Shown here piece by piece: positions 1-8,032 of a stretch of DNA of 39,267 nucleotides. Position numbers and translations under genes: made by a program. This DNA is from JBDTGE01 sp050742975 (GTDB lineage: Bacteria > Actinomycetota > Actinomycetes > Mycobacteriales > Jatrophihabitantaceae), in assembly GCA_050742975.1 (NCBI GenBank), contig JBOGDQ010000325.1, forward strand, positions 1 through 39,267. The letters run 5' to 3'. Under the pieces are notes generated by a model. That model ran no database searches and was not told the DNA's origin. It worked only from the letters and a program-made list of their open reading frames with translations. Numbering within the stretch: position 1 is the first letter of the stretch; each line of letters opens with the position of its first letter.

Positions 1-777
1 GGTCGCTGGGCCGCCGACGCGATCGATCAGGCCATCGAGATGGAGGGTCCGGACACCGTCGCGTGCGTGTTCCTGGAGCCCGTGCAGAACTCCGGCGGCT
101 GCTTCCCCCCGCCGCCCGGCTACCTGCAGCGGGTGCGCGAGATCTGCGACAAGCACGACGTGCTGCTGGTCTCGGACGAGGTCATCTGCGCGTTCGGCCG
201 ACTGGGCACGATGTTCGCGGCCGACAAGTTCGGCTTCCAGCCGGACATGATCACCTGCGCCAAGGGCATGACCAGCGGCTACTCCCCTATCGGCGCGTGC
301 CTGGTCTCGGATCGGATCGCCGAGCCGTTCTGGCACGGGGACGACTACTTCCCGCACGGTTACACCTTCGGCGGGCACCCGGTCTCGGCCGCGGTGGCGA
401 TGGCGAACCTGGACCTGTTCGAGCGTGAAGGTCTGAACGAGCACGTGCTGCAGAACGAGGGCGCGTTCCGCTCGACGCTGGAGAAGCTCACCGACCTGCC
501 GATCGTCGGCGACGTCCGCGGCGACGGCTACTTCTACGGCATCGAACTGGTCAAGGACAAGGCGACCAAGGAGACCTTCGACGACGACGAGTCCGAGCGG
601 CTGCTGCGCGGATTCCTGTCCAAGGCCCTCTTCGACGCCGGCCTGTACTGCCGCGCCGACGACCGCGGTGACCCGGTCGTCCAACTGGCGCCGCCACTGA
701 TCGTCGGCCAGAGCGAGTTCGACGAGATCGAGCAGGTCCTGCGCTCGGTCCTCACCGAGGCCTGGAAGCGCCTGTAG
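1..777 (+). CDS. Class III (omega) aminotransferase, 3' part
   Basis: The reading frame is open from the first base, so the 5' part lies outside the window and about 258 residues remain. The fragment carries the hallmarks of PLP-dependent class III aminotransferases: the PLP-pocket stretch DEVICAFGRLG, then the catalytic-lysine segment ITCAKGMTSGYSPIG, then GYTFGGHPVSAA. The family moves an amino group from an omega-amine or omega-amino acid to pyruvate or 2-oxoglutarate in the cytosol. The exact substrate cannot be read from the fragment. Alanine dehydrogenase and an FAD amine oxidoreductase about 3 kb downstream suggest amine or omega-amino-acid catabolism in which alanine could be recycled. 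The family call is firm; the pathway is inference. Confidence 0.9.
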   Translation, partial: GRWAADAIDQAIEMEGPDTVACVFLEPVQNSGGCFPPPPGYLQRVREICDKHDVLLVSDEVICAFGRLGTMFAADKFGFQPDMITCAKGMTSGYSPIGACLVSDRIAEPFWHGDDYFPHGYTFGGHPVSAAVAMANLDLFEREGLNEHVLQNEGAFRSTLEKLTDLPIVGDVRGDGYFYGIELVKDKATKETFDDDESERLLRGFLSKALFDAGLYCRADDRGDPVVQLAPPLIVGQSEFDEIEQVLRSVLTEAWKRL

Positions 778-782
778 CGGCG

Positions 783-830
783 GATCTTCCCGCGCTGTGC
801 GGTGCCGGAGATGGCGCGTGCGGGAAGATC
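783..830. repeat. Intergenic inverted repeat (A)
   Basis: Perfect 11-bp arms, GATCTTCCCGC at 783-793 and GCGGGAAGATC at 820-830, flank a 26-nt loop. It begins 5 bp after the aminotransferase stop codon, so it may end that transcript, but no T tract follows. Its layout resembles other palindromes in the window, especially the one at 6496-6564, which also starts and ends with GATC. Confidence 0.7.
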
Positions 831-842
831 GACTTCGGCAGC

Positions 843-848
843 TAGGGT
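843..848 (+). promoter_or_regulatory. Putative -10 element of a leaderless promoter
   Basis: TAGGGT fits the actinobacterial TANNNT -10 pattern and is separated from the ATG at 855 by exactly 6 nt. The start codon would therefore coincide with the transcription start. No Shine-Dalgarno sequence is visible upstream of the ATG, which fits a leaderless mRNA. Confidence 0.5.
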
Positions 849-854
849 CGGCCC

Positions 855-1721
855 ATGTCCTCGGAGTTCGCCGCCGCAGTGGCGGCCCGTGCCCATCGGG
901 CAACCGATTCGCTGCACTCGCTGGTCTACTTCTGCCCCGAGGCGCAGGAGCAGTACACCTCGATCGGGCTGCGACCGGGCTCGATGCCCTACTTCGCCAG
1001 CCGGTCCGCGCCGATGGGCGCGGTCAGCGCGGGCGTCACGACGGCGACGTTCTACAACTTCAACCCGGCCATGGTCGCCAGGCACATCCCGCGGGCCTGG
1101 ACGCTCGCCCGGCCGGCGGAAGTCCTCGCCGCCCGCGTGCGCGTCGCGGACGCCGCGCTGCGCCGACTGCTCGGCGACGCCCTTGACAGCCCGCAGGTCG
1201 CCGAGCTCGCCGGGCTCACCCGCGAGGCCACGAGCGCGCTCACACCCGAAGGCCGCACGCTGTACGCGGCGCACGCCACGCTCGACTGGCCGGACGAGCC
1301 GCACCTGGTGCTGTGGCACGCCGCCACCCTGTTGCGTGAGTATCGCGGCGACGGGCACCTCGCGGCCCTACTCGCAGCCGGCCTGTCCGGCATCGAGGCC
1401 ATCGTCACCCACGTCGCCACCGGACGCGGCTTCACCACGGAGAGCGCCAAGAAGCTGCGGGGCTGGTCCGACGACCAGTGGGATGCAGCGGTCGACGGGC
1501 TGGCGAGCCGCGGGCTGATGGACGGCGACCAGCTCACCGTCGCCGGCCTCGCGCTGCGCAAGGACATCGAGAGCGCCACCGACCGGCTGGACGAGGCGGC
1601 GTGGCGACACCTCGGCGAGGAGCGCACCGCGCGGCTGATCGAGTTGGGCAAGGACCTCACCCGTACCGTTGTGGCCAACGGCGCGTTCCCGGACGACGTG
1701 TTCGCGGCCGCCGGTCGATGA
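855..1721 (+). CDS. SCO6745-family protein
   Basis: This 288-residue cytosolic protein resembles the actinobacterial SCO6745 family: LHSLVYFCPEAQEQYTSIGL near the N-terminus, then TATFYNFNPAMVARHIPRAW, then an Ala/Arg-rich helical middle. The second half contains a winged-helix-like stretch (SAKKLRGWSDDQWDAAVDGL followed by a short beta-like segment), which is why homologues are sometimes described as MarR-like. No catalytic motif is visible and the function is unknown. The ATG at 855 lacks a ribosome binding site but sits 6 nt after a -10 element. The gene ends directly against the convergent gene at 1722, with no spacer. Confidence 0.75.
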   Translation: MSSEFAAAVAARAHRATDSLHSLVYFCPEAQEQYTSIGLRPGSMPYFASRSAPMGAVSAGVTTATFYNFNPAMVARHIPRAWTLARPAEVLAARVRVADAALRRLLGDALDSPQVAELAGLTREATSALTPEGRTLYAAHATLDWPDEPHLVLWHAATLLREYRGDGHLAALLAAGLSGIEAIVTHVATGRGFTTESAKKLRGWSDDQWDAAVDGLASRGLMDGDQLTVAGLALRKDIESATDRLDEAAWRHLGEERTARLIELGKDLTRTVVANGAFPDDVFAAAGR

Positions 1722-3293
1722 TCAGCCCGGTACCCGGTAGACCGTGTAGCCGCCGGCGCGCTTGAGCACCCCGCCGGCCCTGATCGCCGCCAACGTGGCC
1801 CGACTGATCCCGGTACCGCTGATCCGGACGAGGACTATGGCCTGACCGGAGCGCAGGTAGTTCAGCAGATCGCGTTGCCAGATCAGGTTCTCACTTCGGC
1901 CTATCGGCTTGCCGGTGGCCGTGCGCCCGCGGTCGACTCCGTAGGTACGGCCCGAGACGTCCACCCAGTTGCGGCAGCCGTTGGCGAAGTCCCGGCTCAG
2001 GACATTGAGCTCGATCAGGCCCATCGGCGAGTCCGCCATGACGCACCTGTACGAGGGGGATGCGACTGCGCTTGCGAGCTGCCGGCTCGGGAACGGCCTG
2101 ATCAACGCGGCCGGACGCATCACACCGATCGCGATTGTGATCGCGGCGAAGAAGGCGATCGGCACGGCAGCGCACAGGACCGGGCCGGCCCGCCACGCCG
2201 TACCTCGGCGCACCGCGGTGACCGCCGCGCCTCCCACCGCAGCGGCGAGTGTCAGCGCCAGCGCCGGGGTGGCGTAGTCGGTGTAGAACGCGAACCACGA
2301 CGGCGCCACGACCAGCAGCAACAGCTGGGCAACTGCCAGCACGACCATCAGCCGTCCACCGCGTACCCGCCACGCGAGTACGGCTGCCCCGACGAACACC
2401 GCGCCGAACAACACGACAACCGCGACGACGGACGAATGCTGCAGATGGACCGTGAACAGTCCGACTGACGACAGTTGGTTCAACCGGCCGAGCGCCGTGG
2501 TCGGGCCCCGCCCCCGGCCCAGTTGCTCGGTGACCACCATGTGCCACATCTGGCTCGGCGCGGCCAGGAAGAACGGACCGTTGATCAGCAGCAAGGATGC
2601 CGCCGCACCGGCGGTGGTCAGCCCGAGCCGGCGTAGCGGCCGTCGCGCCACCAGGTGCCAGGCCAGGATCAGCACGAGCGGAACGATCCACCAGATCTTG
2701 ACGCTTGCCGCGGCACCGAACCCCAGGCCGCAGAGTATTGCCGGGTACCGCTTCGGCGAGTTCTCGGCGACGACGTAGCCCAGCAGTCCGACCAGCAGGA
2801 AGAAGTTGCCCAAGGTCTCCAGCCGGAGCATGTACTCCGCTCCAGCCGAGCCGAACCACAGCGCATAGAACAAGCCACCCGCCAGCGCCGCCATCCGGCC
2901 CAGGCCCAACCGCGTGGCGATTCGCACGATGAGGACGGAGTTGACCCCTGCCAGGACGATGAAGGCGAAGTTCGCGGTGATGAATCCGGCGTGATCGGTG
3001 GTCAGCCTCCCCAGCAGCGCGAACGGCGCGAGGACCAGCATCAGCCCGGGCGGGTGCAGCAGGATGAAGTCCCGGTATGGGAGCCGCCCGAAAGTCAGTG
3101 CGTCGCCCGCGGCGTAGTACACGCCCGGGTCGTAGTTCGGCGGGCCCGACTGCCCGGCGTTGGTGAAGGTGAGCAACACGCGCGCCGCGATCGCGAGCAC
3201 GAACACCACAAGTTCGATGCGCAGTCGTAGCCAGATCGACGACCCCCGCCGATCGCCGCCCGGTGTGGACGTCGGCAGCACAGCGGTGGACAC
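1722..3293 (-). CDS. Polytopic membrane protein, GT39/GT87-like glycosyltransferase
   Basis: This 523-residue integral membrane protein has roughly ten hydrophobic helices, starting with RIELVVFVLAIAARVLLTF. The first extracytoplasmic loop contains NYDPGVYYAAGDAL and YRDFILLHPPG, in the position where GT-C fold enzymes (PMT, ArnT and mycobacterial polyprenol-phosphate-sugar-dependent transferases) carry acidic catalytic residues. A short soluble C-terminal domain follows the last helix. The likely role is transfer of a sugar from a polyprenyl-phosphate donor to an envelope acceptor. Donor and acceptor cannot be told. The GTG at 3293 is preceded by TACGAT with a 6-nt gap, suggesting leaderless transcription. 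It lies 80 bp downstream of the Lrp-type gene on the same strand. Confidence 0.7.
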   Translation of the reverse strand: MSTAVLPTSTPGGDRRGSSIWLRLRIELVVFVLAIAARVLLTFTNAGQSGPPNYDPGVYYAAGDALTFGRLPYRDFILLHPPGLMLVLAPFALLGRLTTDHAGFITANFAFIVLAGVNSVLIVRIATRLGLGRMAALAGGLFYALWFGSAGAEYMLRLETLGNFFLLVGLLGYVVAENSPKRYPAILCGLGFGAAASVKIWWIVPLVLILAWHLVARRPLRRLGLTTAGAAASLLLINGPFFLAAPSQMWHMVVTEQLGRGRGPTTALGRLNQLSSVGLFTVHLQHSSVVAVVVLFGAVFVGAAVLAWRVRGGRLMVVLAVAQLLLLVVAPSWFAFYTDYATPALALTLAAAVGGAAVTAVRRGTAWRAGPVLCAAVPIAFFAAITIAIGVMRPAALIRPFPSRQLASAVASPSYRCVMADSPMGLIELNVLSRDFANGCRNWVDVSGRTYGVDRGRTATGKPIGRSENLIWQRDLLNYLRSGQAIVLVRISGTGISRATLAAIRAGGVLKRAGGYTVYRVPG

Positions 3294-3373
3294 CGCAAGA
3301 TCGTAGGCAAAGCGGGCATTGCGTCAGCTGTGCGTACGAGATCTCTCAGGCGCGCCGGAACGTTCGCGTCCGG

Positions 3374-3886
3374 TCAGTGCGTCAGCCCGGCCCGGACGTG
3401 CTCGAAGATCAGGTTCGTCTCGGTCAGCGCGACGTCCGGGTCGCTGGACAGGTTGATGACGACGAAGTCGCGCAGGCTGTCGGTACCGGTGGCGGCGATG
3501 TGCACGTAGAAGTCGTCGGCACCACCGAGGAAGAACACGTTGAGCACCTCGGGCAGCTCAGCGACCCTGGCCACGAACTCGCGCATGTGCCCGCGCGCGT
3601 GAGCCTGCAGCCGAACGGCGATCATGGCCTGCAGCGGACGGCCCAGCGCGGCCGGGTCGACGTCGGCGTAGTAGCCGCGGATCACGCCGCGCTCGCGCAG
3701 TGCACGAACCCGTCCCAGGCAGGTCGAGGCGGCGATCCCGACCTTCGCGGCGAGCGCATTGTTCGGGATCCGGGCATCGGCGGCGAGCTCTGTGACCAGG
3801 CGCCGGTCGACATCGTCCAGGGCCAGGCGAACATTGTTCGGCGACTTCGAGACCGTCGCCGAACGTCTCGAATTATCTGCGGCCAC
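3374..3886 (-). CDS. Lrp/AsnC-family regulator, AldR-like
   Basis: 170 residues. The N-terminal half has the AsnC-type helix-turn-helix (DDVDRRLVTELAADARIPN, then ALAAKVGIAASTCLGRVRAL). The C-terminal half is a RAM/effector domain with GYYADVDPAALGRPLQAMI and FFLGGADDFYVHIAATG. The family forms amino-acid-binding octamers. The gene is divergent from alanine dehydrogenase across a 118-bp intergenic region, the same arrangement as mycobacterial aldR and ald, where AldR controls ald in response to amino acids. By analogy it should bind the shared region and regulate ald and perhaps the downstream oxidoreductase gene. The start is taken as the GTG at 3886. The family is certain; the target is inference from position. 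Confidence 0.88.
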   Translation of the reverse strand: MAADNSRRSATVSKSPNNVRLALDDVDRRLVTELAADARIPNNALAAKVGIAASTCLGRVRALRERGVIRGYYADVDPAALGRPLQAMIAVRLQAHARGHMREFVARVAELPEVLNVFFLGGADDFYVHIAATGTDSLRDFVVINLSSDPDVALTETNLIFEHVRAGLTH

Positions 3887-3918
3887 GTGCCCAGCCTACA
3901 GAATCATCGTCAGGGTCC

Positions 3919-3948
3919 TTGGTCGCACGGGCGCGCTTAGTTCATGAT
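3919..3948 (+). promoter_or_regulatory. Candidate ald promoter in the lrp-ald divergent region
   Basis: TTGGTC (3919-3924) and CATGAT (3943-3948) are separated by 18 bp and lie in the most AT-rich part of the divergent region. The Lrp-type regulator would be expected to act here. The match to consensus is only moderate. Confidence 0.35.
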
Positions 3949-4004
3949 TTGTTGGAACGTCCGTCTGAACTCCGGACTCCCCAACGGCTGTGGAGGCAAC
4001 ACCC

Positions 4005-5120
4005 ATGAAGGTCGGCATCCCGCGCGAGGTCAAGAACCACGAGTACCGCGTCGCGATCACCCCATCCGGCGCGCACGAGCTGGTCCGCAACGGTCACGAG
4101 GTGTACATCGAGCGCGACGCGGGAGTCGGCTCGTCGATCCCGAACGAGCAGTACGTCGAGGCCGGGGCAAAGATCCTCGACTCCGCAGACGACGTCTGGG
4201 CGACCGGCGAGATGGTGCTCAAGGTCAAGGAGCCCATCGCCGAGGAGTACCACCGCATGCGCAAGGACCAGGTGCTGTTCACCTACCTGCACCTGGCCGC
4301 CGACAAGCCGTGCACGGACGCCCTGCTCGCCGCCGGCACCACCGGGATCGCCTACGAGACCGTGCAGTTGCCGGACAGCTCACTGCCGCTGCTGGCCCCG
4401 ATGTCCGAGGTTGCCGGCCGGCTCGCGCCGCAAGTCGGCTCGTACCACCTGATGCGCCAGGGCGGTGGCCGCGGGACGTTGATGGGCGGTGTGCCCGGCG
4501 TGTACGCGGCGAAGGTCGTGGTCATCGGTGCAGGCGTCTCCGGTCAGAACGCCGCCGCGATCGCGCTCGGCATGCAGGCCGAGGTGCTGCTGCTGGACCG
4601 CAATGTCGCGCGACTGCGGCAGATGGACGCGATCTACCAGGGCCACTGCCAGACCATCGCGTCGAACGCCTACGAGGTCGAGCGGGCGGTGCTGGACGCC
4701 GACCTGGTCATCGGAGCTGTCCTCGTCGCCGGCGCCAAGGCCCCGAAGATCATCAGCAACGAGCTCGTCTCGCGGATGAAGCCGGGCTCGGTGCTCGTCG
4801 ACATCTCGATCGACCAGGGCGGCTGCTTCGAGGACTCGCGCCCGACCACGCACGCGGACCCGACGTTCATGGTCCACAACTCGGTGTTCTACTGCGTCGC
4901 GAACATGCCCGGCGCGGTGCCGCACACGTCCACCTACGCGCTCACCAACGTGACGCTCCCGTACGCCGTCGAGCTGGCCAACCGGGGCTGGCGCGACGCG
5001 CTCAGGGCCGACCACGCGCTTGCGCTCGGCCTGAACACTCACGAGGGGCAGCTGACGAACGCCCCCGTCGCCGATGCGCACGGCTACTCGGCCGTCGCCC
5101 TCGACGAGGTGCTCGCCTAG
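4005..5120 (+). CDS. ald: Alanine dehydrogenase
   Basis: Catalyses reversible NAD-dependent oxidative deamination of L-alanine to pyruvate and ammonium. The start is ATG at 4005 because a GGAGG lies at 3992-3996 with 8-nt spacing. This gives 371 residues, the usual Ald length, beginning MKVGIPREVKNHEYRVAI. The N-terminal catalytic domain has MVLKVKEP with the substrate lysine and FTYLHLAADK with the catalytic histidine. The Rossmann motif VIGAGVSGQNAAAIALG lies around residues 171-187, and DISIDQGGCFEDSRPTTH follows. It is divergent from an Lrp/AsnC gene, as in mycobacteria. The FAD oxidoreductase starts 3 bp after its stop, indicating co-transcription. The enzyme could return alanine made by a pyruvate-dependent aminotransferase to pyruvate. 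Confidence 0.97.
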   Translation: MKVGIPREVKNHEYRVAITPSGAHELVRNGHEVYIERDAGVGSSIPNEQYVEAGAKILDSADDVWATGEMVLKVKEPIAEEYHRMRKDQVLFTYLHLAADKPCTDALLAAGTTGIAYETVQLPDSSLPLLAPMSEVAGRLAPQVGSYHLMRQGGGRGTLMGGVPGVYAAKVVVIGAGVSGQNAAAIALGMQAEVLLLDRNVARLRQMDAIYQGHCQTIASNAYEVERAVLDADLVIGAVLVAGAKAPKIISNELVSRMKPGSVLVDISIDQGGCFEDSRPTTHADPTFMVHNSVFYCVANMPGAVPHTSTYALTNVTLPYAVELANRGWRDALRADHALALGLNTHEGQLTNAPVADAHGYSAVALDEVLA

Positions 5121-5123
5121 CTC

Positions 5124-6494
5124 ATGTCCCGCAGCTATCGGGGGCTCTCGCTGTGGTTCGACACGTTGCCCACGTCGCTCGCGCCGCGCACACCGCTGCC
5201 GGGTCCGGCCGAAGTGGACGTCGCCATCGTCGGCGGCGGGTTCACCGGGCTCTGGACGGCGTACTACCTGCTCGCGGCCGAACCGTCGCTGCGGGTCGCG
5301 GTGCTGGAGTCAGAGATCGCCGGCTTCGGGGCCTCGGGTCGCAACGGCGGCTGGTGCTCGACGCTCTACCCGGTCGGGCTCGCCACCCTGGCCGCCGAGT
5401 CCGGGCGCGACGCCGCGATCGCGCAGTACCGGGCGATGCGGGGCGCCGTGGACGAGGTCGTGCGCGTCGCGGCGGCCGAGGGCATCGATGCCGACGTCGC
5501 GGTCGGCGGCACGGTGGTGCTCGCGCGCACGTCCACGCAGCTCGCGCGGGCGCGCGCGGAGGTTGCCGAGGCGGCCGACTTCGGGTTCGACCTCGCGCTG
5601 CTGGATGCCGAGGCCGCGCGTGCGCGGCTGGCCGCGACGAATGTCCTGGGCGCCACGTTCACCCCGCACTGCGCGGCGATCCAGCCGGCCAAGCTGGTGC
5701 GCGGGCTGGCCGAGGTGATCGAGGCGCGCGGTGCCTGCATCCACGAGCAGACACCGGTCACGGGCATCGAGCCGGGCGTCGTCCATACGAAGCACGGCGA
5801 CGTGCAGGCGCGGACGATCGTGCGCGCGACGGAGGGTTACACCGCCCGATTGCCCGGTTCGCGCCGCGCGCTCGCGCCGGTCTACTCGCTGATCATCGCG
5901 ACCGAGCCGCTGCCCGATTCCGTGTGGGACGAGATCGGGCTGCGACAGCGCGAGACGTTCAGCGACTTCCGCCACCTGATCGTCTACGGCCAGCGCACCG
6001 CCGACGGGCGGATGGTCTTCGGTGGACGCGGCGCGCCGTACCACCTCGGTTCGCGGATCAAGGCGTCCTACGACCAGGTGCCGCGCGTGTTCTACGCCTT
6101 GCAGCGCACGCTCGTCGAGTTGTTCCCCGTGCTGCGCGACGTGCCGATCACGTATCGGTGGGGCGGCCCGCTCGGCATCGCCCGGGACTGGCACGCGTCG
6201 GTGGGGCTGGACCGCGAGACCGGCCTGGCGTGGGCCGGTGGGTACGTCGGCGACGGCGTCTCGACGACGAACCTGGCCGGCCGCACGCTGGCCGACCTGA
6301 TCATCGGCCGCTCGTCCGAGCTGACCGCACTGCCGTGGGTCGGGCACCGATCGCGAAGCTGGGAGCCCGAGCCGCTGCGCTGGCTCGGCGCCAACGCCGG
6401 GCTGCAGGCGATGACCTGGGCGGACCGGGCCGAGGCGCGAACCGGCAAATCCTCGCGACTGGCGGGCCTGGTCAACGCCATGATGGGCCGGTAA
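5124..6494 (+). CDS. FAD-dependent amine oxidoreductase (DAO family, PuuB-like)
   Basis: 456 residues. An N-terminal approach segment (GLSLWFDTLP) is followed by the FAD-binding VAIVGGGFTGLWTAYYLL near residues 34-51 and FGASGRNGGWCSTLYP. The latter matches the conserved GASGRNGG of gamma-glutamylputrescine oxidoreductase-like flavoproteins. Near the C-terminus, WAGGYVGDGVSTTNLAGRTLADLI closes the FAD site. The family oxidises a primary or secondary amine and produces H2O2. It is coupled to ald with a 3-bp gap and shows no Shine-Dalgarno of its own. With the aminotransferase and ald nearby it suggests amine or polyamine breakdown, but no gamma-glutamyl ligase or hydrolase is in view, so the substrate stays open. 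Confidence 0.82.
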   Translation: MSRSYRGLSLWFDTLPTSLAPRTPLPGPAEVDVAIVGGGFTGLWTAYYLLAAEPSLRVAVLESEIAGFGASGRNGGWCSTLYPVGLATLAAESGRDAAIAQYRAMRGAVDEVVRVAAAEGIDADVAVGGTVVLARTSTQLARARAEVAEAADFGFDLALLDAEAARARLAATNVLGATFTPHCAAIQPAKLVRGLAEVIEARGACIHEQTPVTGIEPGVVHTKHGDVQARTIVRATEGYTARLPGSRRALAPVYSLIIATEPLPDSVWDEIGLRQRETFSDFRHLIVYGQRTADGRMVFGGRGAPYHLGSRIKASYDQVPRVFYALQRTLVELFPVLRDVPITYRWGGPLGIARDWHASVGLDRETGLAWAGGYVGDGVSTTNLAGRTLADLIIGRSSELTALPWVGHRSRSWEPEPLRWLGANAGLQAMTWADRAEARTGKSSRLAGLVNAMMGR

Positions 6495-6495
6495 G

Positions 6496-6564
6496 GATCA
6501 CGTTTTCCCCGCTAGGCACCGGTTGGCGAGCGCGAAAGCGACGCCGGGCGGGGAAAACGTGATC
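6496..6564. repeat. Long perfect intergenic inverted repeat (B)
   Basis: Arms of 17 bp match perfectly: GATCACGTTTTCCCCGC at 6496-6512 and GCGGGGAAAACGTGATC at 6548-6564, around a 35-nt loop. It begins 2 bp after the oxidoreductase stop and ends 25 bp before the next start. It could end the ald transcript, but its length, GATC ends and similarity in layout to other intergenic palindromes also fit a dispersed repeat. Confidence 0.85.
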
Positions 6565-6589
6565 GCGCGCCGACCAGAAAGCAGCATCC

Positions 6590-7216
6590 ATGAGCCGAAC
6601 GAAGATCACCCGCCTCAGCGAGAAGGGCCGCACCGATCGTGCAACCCTCGACGCGCTGCTGGACTGCACGCACGTCGGCCACTTCGGCCTGGTCCGCGCC
6701 GACGGGTACCCGGTCGTGATCCCGACGGCCGTGGTGCGCGACGGTGACCGCGTGGTGCTGCACGGCTCGACCGGCTCACCGTGGCTGCGGCAACTCGCCG
6801 GTGGCGCGCCGACCGCCCTGACGGTCACCGTTATGGACGGGCTGGTGCTGGCGCGCTCGGCCTTCGAGTCGTCGATCCACTACCGCAGCGCGGTGCTGTT
6901 CGGCTCGTGCACCGTGCTGGACGCGGCGGAGAAGGTGCACGCCCTCGACCTGGTCACCGACGCGCTCATCCCGGGGCGGGTGGCCGAGCTGCGGCGGCCG
7001 AGCGAGCGCGAACTGGCCGCGACGCTGGTGCTCGGGCTGCCGATCGTCGAGTGGTCACTGAAGGTGTCCGCCGGCTGGCCGGACGATCCGGACGAGGACG
7101 TCGCGGGCGGCGCGTGGGCCGGCGTGGTTCCGATCGTGACGAGCTACGGCGAGCCCCGCCCGGCGCCCGACCTGCGAGCCGGGATCCCGGTCCCGGAGTC
7201 GGCGCGCAACCTCTGA
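6590..7216 (+). CDS. Pyridoxamine 5'-phosphate oxidase-like flavin-binding protein
   Basis: This 208-residue cytosolic split-barrel protein is of the Pyridox_ox_2/NimA-like type. Residues 20-60 (LLDCTHVGHFGLVRADGYPVV then VRDGDRVVLHGSTGSPWLRQL) form the flavin-binding strands, with the typical HGSTGS phosphate-contact loop. SSIHYRSAVLFGSCTVLD is the second conserved strand pair. The family binds FMN, F420 or heme and includes nitroimidazole reductases; few members make pyridoxal phosphate. No partner gene defines its substrate. It sits between two inverted repeats and is convergent with the tetR gene. The ATG at 6590 has only a weak ribosome binding site. Confidence 0.8.
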   Translation: MSRTKITRLSEKGRTDRATLDALLDCTHVGHFGLVRADGYPVVIPTAVVRDGDRVVLHGSTGSPWLRQLAGGAPTALTVTVMDGLVLARSAFESSIHYRSAVLFGSCTVLDAAEKVHALDLVTDALIPGRVAELRRPSERELAATLVLGLPIVEWSLKVSAGWPDDPDEDVAGGAWAGVVPIVTSYGEPRPAPDLRAGIPVPESARNL

Positions 7217-7236
7217 ACGGAGTTGTCGCTTGTGCT

Positions 7237-7285
7237 GCGAGTGGTCAATTGCAGCTGTCCATTCGGCGCGCAAGTGACCACTCGC
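7237..7285. repeat. Inverted repeat (C) between convergent genes
   Basis: Arms of 16 bp with one mismatch, GCGAGTGGTCAATTGC (7237-7252) and GCAAGTGACCACTCGC (7270-7285), enclose a 17-nt loop. It sits between the stops of two convergent genes, so a bidirectional terminator is the simplest reading. No clear T tract flanks either side. Confidence 0.75.
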
Positions 7286-7303
7286 GGAAGGGGCTCAGCG
7301 CCC

Positions 7304-7927
7304 TCAGGCGGGCTTGGCACAGCCGTAGCGCAGGCCGTCCATGAGCAGTCCGACCAGCCGGACGGCCCGCTCCTGCCAGTCGGGCTGGTCGTTCGCCATG
7401 CAGAAGCCACCCAGGCCGCGGAGCAGGTCGAGCGGATCGGTGTCGGGTTTGATCGTCCCCGCGGCCACGGCCGCATCGACCAGCTTGGTCACCGAGTCGG
7501 CAACCAGGTTGTGCGTGTACGCGAAGATCTCGGAGTCTGCGGCGACGACCGACTTGATCGCGCCGACCAGTCCCCGCTTGATCGCGACGTAACGGACGAA
7601 CCGCACCATCCACTCGGCCAGCGCCTCGTCCGGCTGCCGGTCGGCCAGTAGCTCGTCGACACCGGCGCAGAGGATCTCCACCTCCTGGCGGTACACCGCC
7701 TCGATCAGGTCGTGCCGGGTCGGGAAGTGCCGGTACAGCGTGCCGATGCCGACGCCGGCCTGTCGCGCGATCTCCTCCAGCGAGGTGTCCACGCCCCGCT
7801 CGGCGAACGCTGTCGCGGCCGCGACGATCAGGACCTCACGGTTGCGCTTGGCGTCCGAGCGCATCGCCTTGGGTGCCACGCAGTCAGGCAGTGCGGCAGG
7901 CGTGGTGCGCTCTGCCGTCTCCGCCAT
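7304..7927 (-). CDS. TetR/AcrR-family repressor
   Basis: 207 residues. After a 20-residue basic leader the N-terminal helix-turn-helix reads RSDAKRNREVLIVAAATAFAERG, then TSLEEIARQAGVGIGTLYRHFPTRHDLIEAVYR, a textbook TetR DNA-binding domain. The remaining 130 residues are helical and should form the ligand-binding and dimerisation domain. It is divergent from a 14-TM MFS efflux gene across 105 bp that contains an obvious palindrome between -35 and -10. It is therefore most likely the local repressor of that transporter, released when the exported compound binds. GGGAG precedes the ATG at good spacing. Confidence 0.92.
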   Translation of the reverse strand: MAETAERTTPAALPDCVAPKAMRSDAKRNREVLIVAAATAFAERGVDTSLEEIARQAGVGIGTLYRHFPTRHDLIEAVYRQEVEILCAGVDELLADRQPDEALAEWMVRFVRYVAIKRGLVGAIKSVVAADSEIFAYTHNLVADSVTKLVDAAVAAGTIKPDTDPLDLLRGLGGFCMANDQPDWQERAVRLVGLLMDGLRYGCAKPA

Positions 7928-7949
7928 GCGAACTCCCTCGATAATTCCG

Positions 7950-7988
7950 TTGCGATCCGGAGGCTACCTCCGCTACAGTAATCGGAGG
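7950..7988 (+). promoter_or_regulatory. MFS promoter with overlapping TetR operator
   Basis: TTGCGA (7950-7955) and TACAGT (7974-7979) form a promoter with an 18-bp spacer pointing to the MFS gene. Inside the spacer lies the 15-bp palindrome CGGAGG-cta-CCTCCG (7958-7972). A third CGGAGG at 7983-7988 pairs with the same CCTCCG across the -10. Binding here would block RNA polymerase directly. Confidence 0.6.
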
Positions 7989-8032
7989 GCCCTTCCGTTT
8001 CATCGAAATACTACTCCACCGGGAGTCATCTC

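Noticed and set aside
3944..6562. Very long open frame overlapping ald and the oxidoreductase gene
   Set aside because: Its product is Arg/Gly/Ala-rich low complexity and it shadows two well-supported genes in another frame, a normal effect of high GC.
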